Part shown: one piece after another, positions 1 through 5,422 of the stretch
Position numbering within the stretch: position 1 is the stretch's first letter
Layout: every line of letters begins with the position of its first letter
Source: an uncultured bacterium
GTDB lineage: Bacteria > Cyanobacteriota > Vampirovibrionia > Gastranaerophilales > Gastranaerophilaceae
NCBI GenBank assembly: GCA_949288685.1
Contig: CASELB010000033.1
Location: 1-6,914, forward strand
Direction of reading: 5' to 3'
DNA: 6,914 bases
Notes under the pieces: generated by a model
What the model was told of the DNA's origin: nothing
The model's input: only the letters and a program-made list of their open reading frames with translations
Databases searched by the model: none
Made by a program: the position numbers and the translations under genes

Positions 1-1
1 T

Positions 2-574
2 TCTGCCGCTGCAGGAACAGTGTTATCATTAATTATTGCAGGTATTGCATCACTCTTAACTATAAAATTTGCTAAACTAACAGGGTTCAGCGATGAAACC
101 ACATTGTATTTATACTCTTCACATCCCGAACTCGATTTTACATCAATCACGGCATCAGTAATAATTATTGCAGCACTCGGCGCATGTATGGATATTGCAA
201 TGTCAATAGCCAGCACGGTCAATGAAATATATTTAACAAATAAATCGCAAACAGTTAAAGAACTTTTTAAAGCTGGCATGAACGTGGGACGGGATATAAT
301 AGGAACAATGGCAAACACTTTAATCCTTGTATATATGGGCGGTGCGCTTACTCTACTGCTGCTTGCAGGCGGGATTGATGCTTACAAATTTTTTAACCTC
401 AATGCTGTTGTAACTGAAATTTCTTCTGCAATAATTGGCAGTATTGCACTTCTTTTGTGTGTTCCGATTACAGCAGTTATTTCCGCAAATTTAATTAAAT
501 TTGCGGATGAAAAACTTAAAAAGCGTGTTATAATAGAAGTAGAAGACATGATAAAGGGTAAAGACAATGATTGA
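2..574 (+). CDS. YibE/F family multi-pass membrane protein (C-terminal part)
   Basis: The reading frame is open from the left edge (codons from base 2: Ser-Ala-Ala-Gly-Thr-Val), so this is the C-terminal ~190 residues of a longer gene. An internal GTG at position 20 could be mistaken for the start. The recognisable family signature is GACMDIAMSIASTVNEI (about residues 60-76 of the visible part), matching the conserved G-x-x-MD-x-A-x-SIAS segment of YibE/F proteins. About four hydrophobic segments are visible: near the N-terminal edge, around the signature, at NTLILVYMGGALTLLLLAGG, and at SSAIIGSIALLLCVPITAV. The tail is short, charged and probably cytoplasmic (KKRVIIEVEDMIKGKDND). YibE/F proteins are integral membrane proteins of unproven function; a transport role is often assumed. 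The gene overlaps the downstream BFN gene by 8 bases, so the two are translationally coupled. A 26-bp perfect palindrome lies within its last third. The family call is fairly sure; the function is unknown. Confidence 0.85.
   Translation, partial: SAAAGTVLSLIIAGIASLLTIKFAKLTGFSDETTLYLYSSHPELDFTSITASVIIIAALGACMDIAMSIASTVNEIYLTNKSQTVKELFKAGMNVGRDIIGTMANTLILVYMGGALTLLLLAGGIDAYKFFNLNAVVTEISSAIIGSIALLLCVPITAVISANLIKFADEKLKKRVIIEVEDMIKGKDND
482..507. repeat. Perfect 26-bp palindrome inside the YibE/F coding region
   Basis: Bases 482-507 form an uninterrupted inverted repeat with 13-base arms and no spacer, centred between 494 and 495. The outer part of each arm is GC-containing (TCCGC / GCGGA) and the centre is AT-only (AAATTTAATTAAATTT). 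Because of the symmetry both strands encode the peptide SANLIKFA here. All 13 pairs match; base 481 and base 508 break the symmetry. It lies 60 bases upstream of the BFN start codon. It could be a dimeric regulator's operator or a site that extrudes a cruciform, or it could be a coding coincidence. No GC-rich loop structure or T-run follows, so it is not a terminator. Confidence 0.9.
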
Positions 575-1073
575 AATGAAAGTTATGGGCATAGCTCTTG
601 ATACAAGGACAGGTTCTCCGATAGTTGTGCTTCACGATTTGGAAAACAGAAAAGCACTTCCTATTTGGATTGGCTCGGCTGAAGCAAGTGCAATTATCAG
701 AAAGATTGAAAATCTCGGTGTTGTCCGTCCCATGACTCACGATTTAATATGTTCGATTATTGATAAAACAGGATGTTCGCTGGACAGAATAGAAATTAAC
801 AATGTCGAAAAAGAAACGTATTATGCAACTCTTTATCTTGTAAGAGACGGCGAAGAAATAGAAATAGACGCACGTCCGAGTGATGCTATAGCCGTTGCAA
901 TGAGAATGGATGCTCCAATCTATGTAACCGCTAATGTCTTGATGGATGGTTCGGTCTCTACTGATGCTCAAAAAGATGAGGAAGAGGCTCAAGAATTTAA
1001 AGATTTTATCCAGAGCATAAAACCCTCTGATTTTGAGAAGTTATTAAAGAACAACAAGGAATCGGATCAGTAA
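567..1073 (+). CDS. Bifunctional nuclease (BFN/DUF151) domain protein
   Basis: The protein has 168 residues, and residues ~1-125 cover the BFN domain. Recognisable motifs are the N-terminal strand MKVMGIALDTRTGSPIVVL, the LPIWIGSAEASAI segment (31-43), and TYYATLYL followed by IDARPSDAIAVAMR (100-113), which is the most conserved part of the family. The C-terminal ~35 residues are acidic and then helical (DEEEAQEFKDFIQSIKPSDFEKLL), as in many bacterial members. The family is named for plant proteins reported to have DNase and RNase activity; the role of bacterial homologues is not well established. The start at 567 is supported by AAAGGG at 553-558, eight bases before the ATG; an in-frame ATG at 576 is the alternative. 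The start codon lies inside the end of the YibE/F gene and the stop abuts the next gene, so the three genes are co-transcribed. The family call is confident; nuclease activity is inferred. Confidence 0.9.
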   Translation: MIEMKVMGIALDTRTGSPIVVLHDLENRKALPIWIGSAEASAIIRKIENLGVVRPMTHDLICSIIDKTGCSLDRIEINNVEKETYYATLYLVRDGEEIEIDARPSDAIAVAMRMDAPIYVTANVLMDGSVSTDAQKDEEEAQEFKDFIQSIKPSDFEKLLKNNKESDQ

Positions 1074-1385
1074 ATGAAGATAGCAATTGCATGCGATGAG
1101 GATGAAAAAGTAAAAGAACGGCTTGAGGATGCAGAGCTTTACCGCGTCTATGAAATAGAAGGAGGTGAAATAAAAAAATCGGAATTAGTAAGAACAATAA
1201 ATGCGGGACATCATATAATAGCTCCATTTCTTGCGGATAAGAGTGTAGAAGCGTTAATATGCGGCGAAGCGGATAAAAATGCAAAAAGAATTTATGCAAG
1301 GCACGGGCTGGTGTTATATACCGAGAATAAGGGATATTTAAAAGAGATTATAGGCAATTTCATTTCGGGAAATTTTGAATATTAA
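1074..1385 (+). CDS. NifX/NafY-type dinitrogenase iron-molybdenum cofactor-binding domain protein
   Basis: This 103-residue, single-domain protein starts MKIAIACDEDEKV, the typical first strand of the Nitro_FeMo-Co family (NifX, NafY and the NifB C-terminal domain). It continues with a YRVYEIEGGEI hairpin, an AGHHIIAPFLADKSVEALICGEA stretch (44-66) carrying His46, His47 and Cys63, and a C-terminal helix. The length is normal for free-standing members, many of which occur in organisms without nitrogenase and whose ligand is unknown. No nif gene is visible here, so a role in nitrogen fixation should not be assumed; metal or Fe-S cluster handling is the conservative inference. Its ATG directly follows the TAA of the BFN gene, with only a weak upstream site (GGA at 1064-1066, AAGGA at 1056-1060), so translation probably depends on re-initiation by ribosomes finishing BFN. 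No clear terminator follows in the 86 bases before the next gene. Confidence 0.85.
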   Translation: MKIAIACDEDEKVKERLEDAELYRVYEIEGGEIKKSELVRTINAGHHIIAPFLADKSVEALICGEADKNAKRIYARHGLVLYTENKGYLKEIIGNFISGNFEY

Positions 1386-1471
1386 TATTTGTAACAATTT
1401 AGGTTATACGTACATTTAGTGGTCAATTTTTAAGAAAAAAATAACTTTTATATTATATCGATAGGGGTGTT

Positions 1472-2476
1472 ATGTCGTCAGAAATATATAATAACAACTA
1501 TACCAAATCTATATATAATTTACGGCTCAATACAATAAACTTCACATCCAACAGAGGAAAAATCTGGTATAAGGATGAGCCTGATGTTTTTGTGCGTGAG
1601 CCGATTGATAATGTACCGATTGATACAAAGGCTAAAATTTTTAGCAACGAATTAATAAGAATGGTAGAAAAACGGCAGGTTACGCCGCAAAAAGTTCAGC
1701 AGGCTGTTACTAAATACCTGCCTAATATTGATGTAAAAATTATCTCAATGGATGATTATACAGAATTTGGAATAAATAATAAAAAACGTGTTGCCGCTGC
1801 AACCCGCCCGACATTTGATAAAAACGGTGCACTCCAAAAACTTGAAATCTACATGCCGGAAGTCGAGTATGATAATAAGTATTCAAAATTGGAGTTTATA
1901 GATAAACTTACTCACGAAATTACTCATGCAATGCAATTTGCGGCAGATAAAGAAATACGCGAACAGTACAAAGATACAAAAGAAGGGCATTTTTATAACT
2001 TTTTCAGACAAAATGTTTCTAATATGCTGACTGATGTATTTATTCAAAAAATATTGGTAGAAATAGCGCGCAATAAAAACATAGAAATGCATACTATTGA
2101 TGATTATAATGATTTTGTAAGTTCACCGATGACTGATATTGATACTGATAAAATTATTGAACTTTCAGGCTGCAAAGACCGGAAAGAATTTAACAATTTT
2201 ATTAAATCAGGCTTTATTGTTTTTATTGATGAATTAATGAAGAATACACAGGTTGCAAGAGATCCGTTTGCAATGAAAGTAATCAATGAAAACGGCGGGA
2301 TAGAGGCATTTCGTGCAAAAATCATGAAAATGACCGCTTTTACTTTAAGTAAAGAACAGGAAGCGTATCAAGCAGGGAACAATGCACGGAAAAATGCACG
2401 CGGATTTAGCGGTACGGATTATAATGATGTAGTCCCTATTGCTATCGGAATGGCGGCGGAGGCGCTAAATAGCTGA
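1472..2476 (+). CDS. Putative HExxH zinc metallopeptidase, lineage-specific
   Basis: I do not recognise a named family for this 334-residue protein. The zinc-binding motif is clear: LTHEITHAMQF, with His148, Glu149 and His152 in a predicted helix. A later EQEAYQAGNNARK segment (295-307) contains Glu295 and Glu297, which could supply the third zinc ligand; this is inferred from the pattern, not shown. Residues 1-30 are Asn/Tyr-rich and carry INFTSN (22-27), a phrase resembling one in the gene at 4321. There is no signal peptide or membrane helix, so the protein is either cytoplasmic or exported by an unrecognised route. The ATG at 1472 has AGGGG at 1463-1467 as ribosome site, spaced only 4 bases. 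A TATTAT at 1451-1456 could be a -10 box, but I see no good -35. The stop codon directly abuts the stop of the opposing yqeG gene. Protease activity and substrate are unproven. Confidence 0.75.
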   Translation: MSSEIYNNNYTKSIYNLRLNTINFTSNRGKIWYKDEPDVFVREPIDNVPIDTKAKIFSNELIRMVEKRQVTPQKVQQAVTKYLPNIDVKIISMDDYTEFGINNKKRVAAATRPTFDKNGALQKLEIYMPEVEYDNKYSKLEFIDKLTHEITHAMQFAADKEIREQYKDTKEGHFYNFFRQNVSNMLTDVFIQKILVEIARNKNIEMHTIDDYNDFVSSPMTDIDTDKIIELSGCKDRKEFNNFIKSGFIVFIDELMKNTQVARDPFAMKVINENGGIEAFRAKIMKMTAFTLSKEQEAYQAGNNARKNARGFSGTDYNDVVPIAIGMAAEALNS

Positions 2477-2956
2477 TTACTTTCTAATACTCAATCTTTC
2501 TAACCAGCGGACAAAACGTGTCGGTTTATTTTCATATTCGGCATTTATTGAATCCACCAAAATGGTTATGCAGCCGGCACGTTTGCCGGCAAGTATATCT
2601 GTTAGCGGTCTGTCACCAATCATAGCAGCCTCAGACGGATGGATACGGGCGTTTGCAAGGTATTCAAGCAAAACTTTTGGGTTTGGTTTCCTTGCAGCGC
2701 CTATTACGTCAAAGGTTGATACAGCCCTAACTTTTTCTATATAGTTTTCGTTAAAATTATTTGAGATTACAGCAATTACAAATTCACGCTCTATTGTTGA
2801 AAGCCATTCTTTAGTTTTTTCAGAGTACATTGCTGATTTAGATTTCATAATTGTACTGTCCAAATCAAAAAGCAATGCTTTTATTCCTTTTGATTTAAGC
2901 TCTTCAAAGTCTATTTCATAAATATCTTTTAAATTATAATCGGGGACTAAAAACAT
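2477..2956 (-). CDS. yqeG: YqeG family HAD-IIIA phosphatase
   Basis: The protein has 159 residues, typical for the family, and all four haloacid-dehalogenase motifs are present. Motif I is LLFDLDST, with nucleophile Asp31 and acid/base Asp33. Motif II is AVISNN (Ser65). Motif III is the Lys in RKPNPK (Lys90). Motif IV is MIGDRPLTD, with Asp115 and Asp120 for Mg2+. The early DYNLKDIYEIDFEELKSKGIKALLF lead-in and the GDRPLTDILAGKRAG run are characteristic of YqeG rather than of generic HAD proteins. A cytosolic phosphatase is expected; the physiological substrate is not firmly known, and homologues are related to phosphatidylglycerophosphate phosphatases. It is the second gene of an operon with trhP: the trhP TAA ends 2 bases before this ATG, and the ribosome site GAGG lies inside the last codons of trhP. 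The 3' end meets the convergent metallopeptidase gene with zero spacing. Confidence 0.9.
   Translation of the reverse strand: MFLVPDYNLKDIYEIDFEELKSKGIKALLFDLDSTIMKSKSAMYSEKTKEWLSTIEREFVIAVISNNFNENYIEKVRAVSTFDVIGAARKPNPKVLLEYLANARIHPSEAAMIGDRPLTDILAGKRAGCITILVDSINAEYENKPTRFVRWLERLSIRK
2573..2590. repeat. Short GC-rich inverted repeat in yqeG (7-bp stem, 4-base loop)
   Basis: GCCGGCA at 2573-2579 and TGCCGGC at 2584-2590 are perfect inverted repeats separated by four bases, able to form a compact hairpin in either transcript. It lies in the yqeG codons for A-G-K-R-A-G, where the repeated Ala-Gly dipeptide largely explains it. There is no T-run on either side, so it does not qualify as an intrinsic terminator. 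It stands out only because the surrounding DNA is AT-rich. Confidence 0.6.
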
Positions 2957-2958
2957 TT

Positions 2959-4206
2959 TTATACCTCATCCGCTCTTTTAATTCCAACGGTTCTTACAAG
3001 CCCGTACTTCCAGTCTTTTGGAACAGCAGAAAATTTTATCAAAAGTTCCTGATTAGTATTTGCAAACTCAAGTGACTCATTTTTTACTGGTTTAATAATT
3101 TCTGATGCCTGTGTTACAAGCTGTTCTTTCGGAGTAATTATTTCTATGTCTGTATTTTTGTAGAATTTATTTTTTACAAGTACTTTTAAATATCCGTTTT
3201 CTTCCCCCTGTATTTCGGCAAGAAAATCTGCACCTGCAAGTCCTTTGGATATATCATAACTGTATCCGTCTGCAGGGTATCCGTCTTGAAGGTAAAATCC
3301 TGTTGTATATCCTCTGTTTCCTACTTTAAGAAGTTCTTGCCAGTATTTTTCTAAATCAGCATCAGGATTGTTAATAACTTCATCAAGCGCAGCCCTGTAC
3401 GCTTTTGCAACCGCTGAAACATAATAAAGGCTCTTTGTCCTTCCCTCAATTTTAAAAGAATCAATGCCTGCATCCACAAGTTTTGCAAGGTGTTTTATAA
3501 GATTAAGGTCTTTTGTTGATAATATATGCGTTCCTTTTTCATTTTCTTCAATTTCGTAGTATTCACCGGGTCTGGTTTCTTCAACCAGCTTATAACTCCA
3601 TCTGCACGCCTGTGCACAGTTGCCGTGATTTGCTTTTCTCTCTCCGCCGGTCATATAGTCGCTTAACAAACATCTTCCTGAAAAGGATACGCATTGCGCT
3701 CCATGAACAAATACTTCCAATTCCATACCGGGGACTTTTTCTTTTATTTCTTTAACATCTTTTACGGAAAGTTCACGCGCAAGTATAGTTCTTGACGCTC
3801 CCAGGTCTTGCCAGAATTTCACTGCCTCATAATTAAGGGTATTAGCCTGTGTACTTATATGCAGAGCTGTTTTAGGCATATACTTTTGAACAAGTCTTAC
3901 AACCCCCATATCTGACACAATAACAGCGTCCGGATTACTGTCGGAAATAATATCCATACAGGCTTCAAGTTTTTTAATATCTTCATTGAATGCAAAAATA
4001 TTTAATGTCAGATAGGCTTTTGCACCGAGTGTACGGGCTTTTTCTATTGCTGATTTTAAATTTTCAAGAGTTATTAATTCTCCTTTTCTCATTGCCCTCA
4101 GACTAAAATCAACGACTCCCAGATAAACGGCATCAGCGCCGTATTTAATTGCGTATTCAAGTTTTTCTATATTTCCTGCTGGTAGTAATAATTCTGGTTT
4201 ATTCAT
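2959..4206 (-). CDS. trhP: U32-family tRNA 5-hydroxyuridine modification protein (TrhP/YegQ-like)
   Basis: The 415-residue protein begins KPELLLPAGNIEKLEYAIKYGADAVYLG, the classic 'peptidase U32' N-terminus of a TIM-barrel domain. The signature region EVFVHGAQCVSFSGRCLLS, followed by HGNCAQACRW, places four cysteines at 172, 179, 197 and 201. These are the ligands expected for a [4Fe-4S] cluster in this family. Further YegQ-like blocks are VKFWQDLGASRTILAREL (130-147), RPGEYYEIEENEKGTHILS (212-230) and FKIEGRTKSLYYV (251-263), with a C-terminal beta-rich domain after ~300. E. coli YegQ/TrhP, as I recall it, shares all of these blocks but carries an insertion absent here. TrhP acts in oxygen-independent formation of 5-hydroxyuridine at the tRNA wobble position, using prephenate-derived chemistry; the old peptidase label is probably misleading. 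It is first in an operon with yqeG. No Shine-Dalgarno precedes the ATG. RlhA-like 23S rRNA hydroxylation is the main alternative. Confidence 0.87.
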   Translation of the reverse strand: MNKPELLLPAGNIEKLEYAIKYGADAVYLGVVDFSLRAMRKGELITLENLKSAIEKARTLGAKAYLTLNIFAFNEDIKKLEACMDIISDSNPDAVIVSDMGVVRLVQKYMPKTALHISTQANTLNYEAVKFWQDLGASRTILARELSVKDVKEIKEKVPGMELEVFVHGAQCVSFSGRCLLSDYMTGGERKANHGNCAQACRWSYKLVEETRPGEYYEIEENEKGTHILSTKDLNLIKHLAKLVDAGIDSFKIEGRTKSLYYVSAVAKAYRAALDEVINNPDADLEKYWQELLKVGNRGYTTGFYLQDGYPADGYSYDISKGLAGADFLAEIQGEENGYLKVLVKNKFYKNTDIEIITPKEQLVTQASEIIKPVKNESLEFANTNQELLIKFSAVPKDWKYGLVRTVGIKRADEV

Positions 4207-4211
4207 AGTTA

Positions 4212-4246
4212 TTATCGTATCATAAAAAATTTAATGCATTTGTTAA
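4212..4246 (-). promoter_or_regulatory. Predicted trhP-yqeG promoter, very close to the start codon
   Basis: Reading the minus strand, TTAACA (4246-4241) is separated by 16 bases from TATGAT (4224-4219); each hexamer differs from consensus at one position. Transcription would begin around 4212, leaving a leader of only about 5-6 bases before the ATG at 4206. A second overlapping candidate is TTTACA (4256-4251) with 17 bases to TAAATT (4233-4228), giving a leader of roughly 15 bases. Either way the 5' UTR is minimal, in line with the missing ribosome site (ATAATAACT precedes the ATG). Confidence 0.5.
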
Positions 4247-4274
4247 TAACTGTAAATATTTATTTTTATAAAAG

Positions 4275-4289
4275 CAATTTTAAAAATTG
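4275..4289. repeat. 15-bp AT-rich inverted repeat in the trhP/membrane-protein divergent intergenic region
   Basis: CAATTTT (4275-4281) and AAAATTG (4283-4289) flank a single A. The element lies in the 114-base divergent spacer, 31 bases upstream of the GTG start at 4321. Its position would suit an operator for the rightward gene, but low sequence complexity makes a chance origin plausible. Confidence 0.4.
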
Positions 4290-4308
4290 AAATGTTTTAT
4301 ATAAGTAA

Positions 4309-4314
4309 AAGGAG
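4309..4314 (+). promoter_or_regulatory. Strong ribosome binding site deciding a GTG start
   Basis: AAGGAG at 4309-4314 sits six bases before GTG at 4321. This good Shine-Dalgarno match fixes the GTG as the start of the small membrane protein gene; no in-frame ATG lies nearby. A weak promoter pair further upstream (TTGTTA 4240-4245, TTTATA 4265-4270, spacer 19) is the best I can find for this gene and is not convincing. Confidence 0.75.
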
Positions 4315-4320
4315 TTTAGT

Positions 4321-4632
4321 GTGATACAGCCATCAGGTTATACAAATAATATCGGATTTAGGGCTAAGACGGTTAATACGGCACCAGCCGTGCCGGTAAA
4401 CAAAGAAATTGTGCCATCAAAACCGGCGTTTAAAGGAAATAACAGTACTGAACGTAAACATATAAGCTACTGGCGCAGTTTGGGAATTTCGTCTGTGTTC
4501 GGACTTTCGGCTGCAGGTTTTGCAACTATATTTGCGCAAAAATGGCGTACTGCGGCAGGGTTTGGAAGTATAATTGCAGGATTAATGATGTTCTTTGATT
4601 TGCCTGATACATTTTTCATCGGTAAAAAGTAG
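4321..4632 (+). CDS. Small lineage-specific protein with two predicted membrane helices
   Basis: I do not recognise a family for this 103-residue protein. Residues 1-50 are polar, Pro/Ala/Asn-rich and probably disordered, with two short phrases: NNIGFRAKT (9-17) and KPAFKGNNS (34-42). Two hydrophobic stretches follow, about 53-72 (SLGISSVFGLSAAGFATIFA) and 77-93 (TAAGFGSIIAGLMMFF), joined by a short basic turn (QKWR). This suggests a helical hairpin in the membrane with both ends on the same side. There is no cleavable signal peptide at the N-terminus. The GTG start is supported by a strong ribosome site. The gene is divergent from trhP and is followed after 40 bases by the glycosylase gene, which has its own promoter, so it looks monocistronic. 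A membrane location is predicted from hydrophobicity only; the role is unknown. Confidence 0.7.
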   Translation: MIQPSGYTNNIGFRAKTVNTAPAVPVNKEIVPSKPAFKGNNSTERKHISYWRSLGISSVFGLSAAGFATIFAQKWRTAAGFGSIIAGLMMFFDLPDTFFIGKK

Positions 4633-4638
4633 TACCTG

Positions 4639-4673
4639 TTGAAATTAAGCGATTTTGGAATATTATATATTTA
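4639..4673 (+). promoter_or_regulatory. Predicted leaderless promoter of the uracil-DNA glycosylase gene
   Basis: TTGAAA (4639-4644), a 16-base spacer and TATTAT (4661-4666) match the housekeeping promoter consensus at 5 of 6 positions in each box. The predicted transcription start, seven bases after the -10 box, falls on the A of ATG at 4673, giving a leaderless mRNA. No Shine-Dalgarno is spaced correctly for that ATG (GGAA at 4657-4660 is 12 bases away), which supports this reading. Confidence 0.55.
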
Positions 4674-5257
4674 TGCCTTATGAAGAATTAGAGGATGTAA
4701 AAAAGAAATGCGAAGCCTGTGAAAAGTGCGGATTATGTAAAACGCGTACTAACACGGTTTTTTCAGGGGGTGTGCCTAATGACAAATTAATGCTTATAGG
4801 GGAAGCACCCGGTTTTTATGAAGATAAGCAGGGTGAGCCTTTTGTAGGAAAAGCCGGACAACTGCTGGACAAAATTCTCGGATGCGTAGGTCTTTCACGG
4901 AAAAAAGACATATATATTTGTAATACAATTAAATGCCGCCCGCCTGAAAACAGAGACCCGCTGCCGGAAGAAAAAGCAGCGTGCAGAGAGTATCTTGATA
5001 AACAGATTGAAATTTTAAAACCGCGTATTATTTTGTTATGCGGCAGAGTTGCTGTTAATTCTATGATGGAAACAACACAGGGGATAACAAAACTAAGAGG
5101 CAAATGGTTTGAAGGTCCTAATTTTTCAAAAATGATGCCAATCTTCCATCCCTCATACCTCTTAAGAAATGACAGCAGGGAAAAAGGCAGTCCTAAATGG
5201 CTTATGTGGCAGGACATTAAAGAAATAAAACGTGTTTATGACCAGTTGTGTAAATAA
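4673..5257 (+). CDS. Type-4 (Fe-S) uracil-DNA glycosylase
   Basis: The protein has 194 residues from ATG 4673. It contains the family-4 UDG pattern CGLCKTRTNTVFSGG, then LMLIGEAPGFYEDKQGEPFV and GKAGQLLD. GEAPG (43-47) is the active-site motif that replaces the GQDPY of family 1. The C-terminal HPSYLLR (His159) is the second catalytic motif. Cysteines 19, 22, 88 (in CNTIKCRPPENRDP) and 104 match the four [4Fe-4S] ligands. The enzyme removes uracil from DNA, starting base-excision repair of deaminated cytosine. A TTG-initiated extension at 4655 would add MEYYIF, but that start has no ribosome site and the likely -10 box lies within the extension, so ATG 4673 is preferred. The gene stands alone between two unrelated genes. 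The 165-base gap after it shows no clear hairpin terminator and no credible small gene. Function is assigned with high confidence. Confidence 0.93.
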   Translation: MPYEELEDVKKKCEACEKCGLCKTRTNTVFSGGVPNDKLMLIGEAPGFYEDKQGEPFVGKAGQLLDKILGCVGLSRKKDIYICNTIKCRPPENRDPLPEEKAACREYLDKQIEILKPRIILLCGRVAVNSMMETTQGITKLRGKWFEGPNFSKMMPIFHPSYLLRNDSREKGSPKWLMWQDIKEIKRVYDQLCK

Positions 5258-5381
5258 TCTTAAATTTGTTTGCCACTTTCGTTAAAATACCGGTTTTCAA
5301 AGGGAAATTCTGCACATCGTACAAGAGGAGTCGTTTATTTTTCCAAACCCATTAAAAAGATATAAAGACACAATCTAATGG

Positions 5382-5390
5382 TGCTATACT
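5382..5390 (+). promoter_or_regulatory. Extended -10 promoter for the aminotransferase gene
   Basis: TGC followed by TATACT (5382-5390) is an extended -10 element; TATACT differs from consensus at one position. The -35 region is poor (TAAAGA at 5363-5368, spacer 16 to the hexamer), which is usual for extended -10 promoters. Transcription would begin near 5397, giving a leader of about 26 bases that contains the ribosome site. Confidence 0.6.
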
Positions 5391-5411
5391 ATTAATGTAA
5401 GGATAAAAGAT

Positions 5412-5419
5412 AAGGAGGG
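5412..5419 (+). promoter_or_regulatory. Near-consensus Shine-Dalgarno of the aminotransferase gene
   Basis: TAAGGAGGG at 5411-5419 is almost a full complement of the 16S rRNA 3' end and ends three bases before ATG 5423. It is the strongest ribosome site in the window, suggesting efficient translation, and it fixes the start. Confidence 0.8.
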
Positions 5420-5422
5420 TGT

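Noticed and set aside
20..22. GTG at position 20 as the start of the first membrane protein
   Set aside because: The frame stays open to the window edge upstream, no ribosome site precedes the GTG, and YibE/F proteins are much longer; the gene is simply cut by the window.
1074..1385. Evidence for nitrogen fixation
   Set aside because: A lone NifX/NafY-like domain is common in non-fixing bacteria and no other nif gene is present in the window.
1386..1471. Terminator or strong promoter in the 86-base gap before the HExxH gene
   Set aside because: Only TTGT-A-ACAA, too short to form a hairpin, and a TATTAT without a matching -35 box are visible; that -10 box would also put the transcript start on the ribosome site.
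2573..2590. GC-rich hairpin as an intrinsic terminator
   Set aside because: It lies inside yqeG codons, has no T-run on either strand and is explained by repeated Ala-Gly codons.
2959..4206. Calling the U32 protein a collagenase-like protease
   Set aside because: The match is to the YegQ/TrhP branch with four Fe-S cysteines; established work places that branch in RNA hydroxylation, and no protease catalytic motif is visible.
4655..4672. TTG-initiated N-terminal extension of the uracil-DNA glycosylase
   Set aside because: There is no Shine-Dalgarno before the TTG, the six extra residues are not part of the family pattern, and the best -10 box lies within them.
5258..5422. Small gene, regulatory RNA or terminator in the 165-base gap after the glycosylase
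   Set aside because: There is no start codon at a suitable distance after the GAGGAG at 5324-5329, no stable hairpin with a T-run, and no riboswitch-like conserved pattern. ACCGGT near 5290 is a loopless six-base palindrome.
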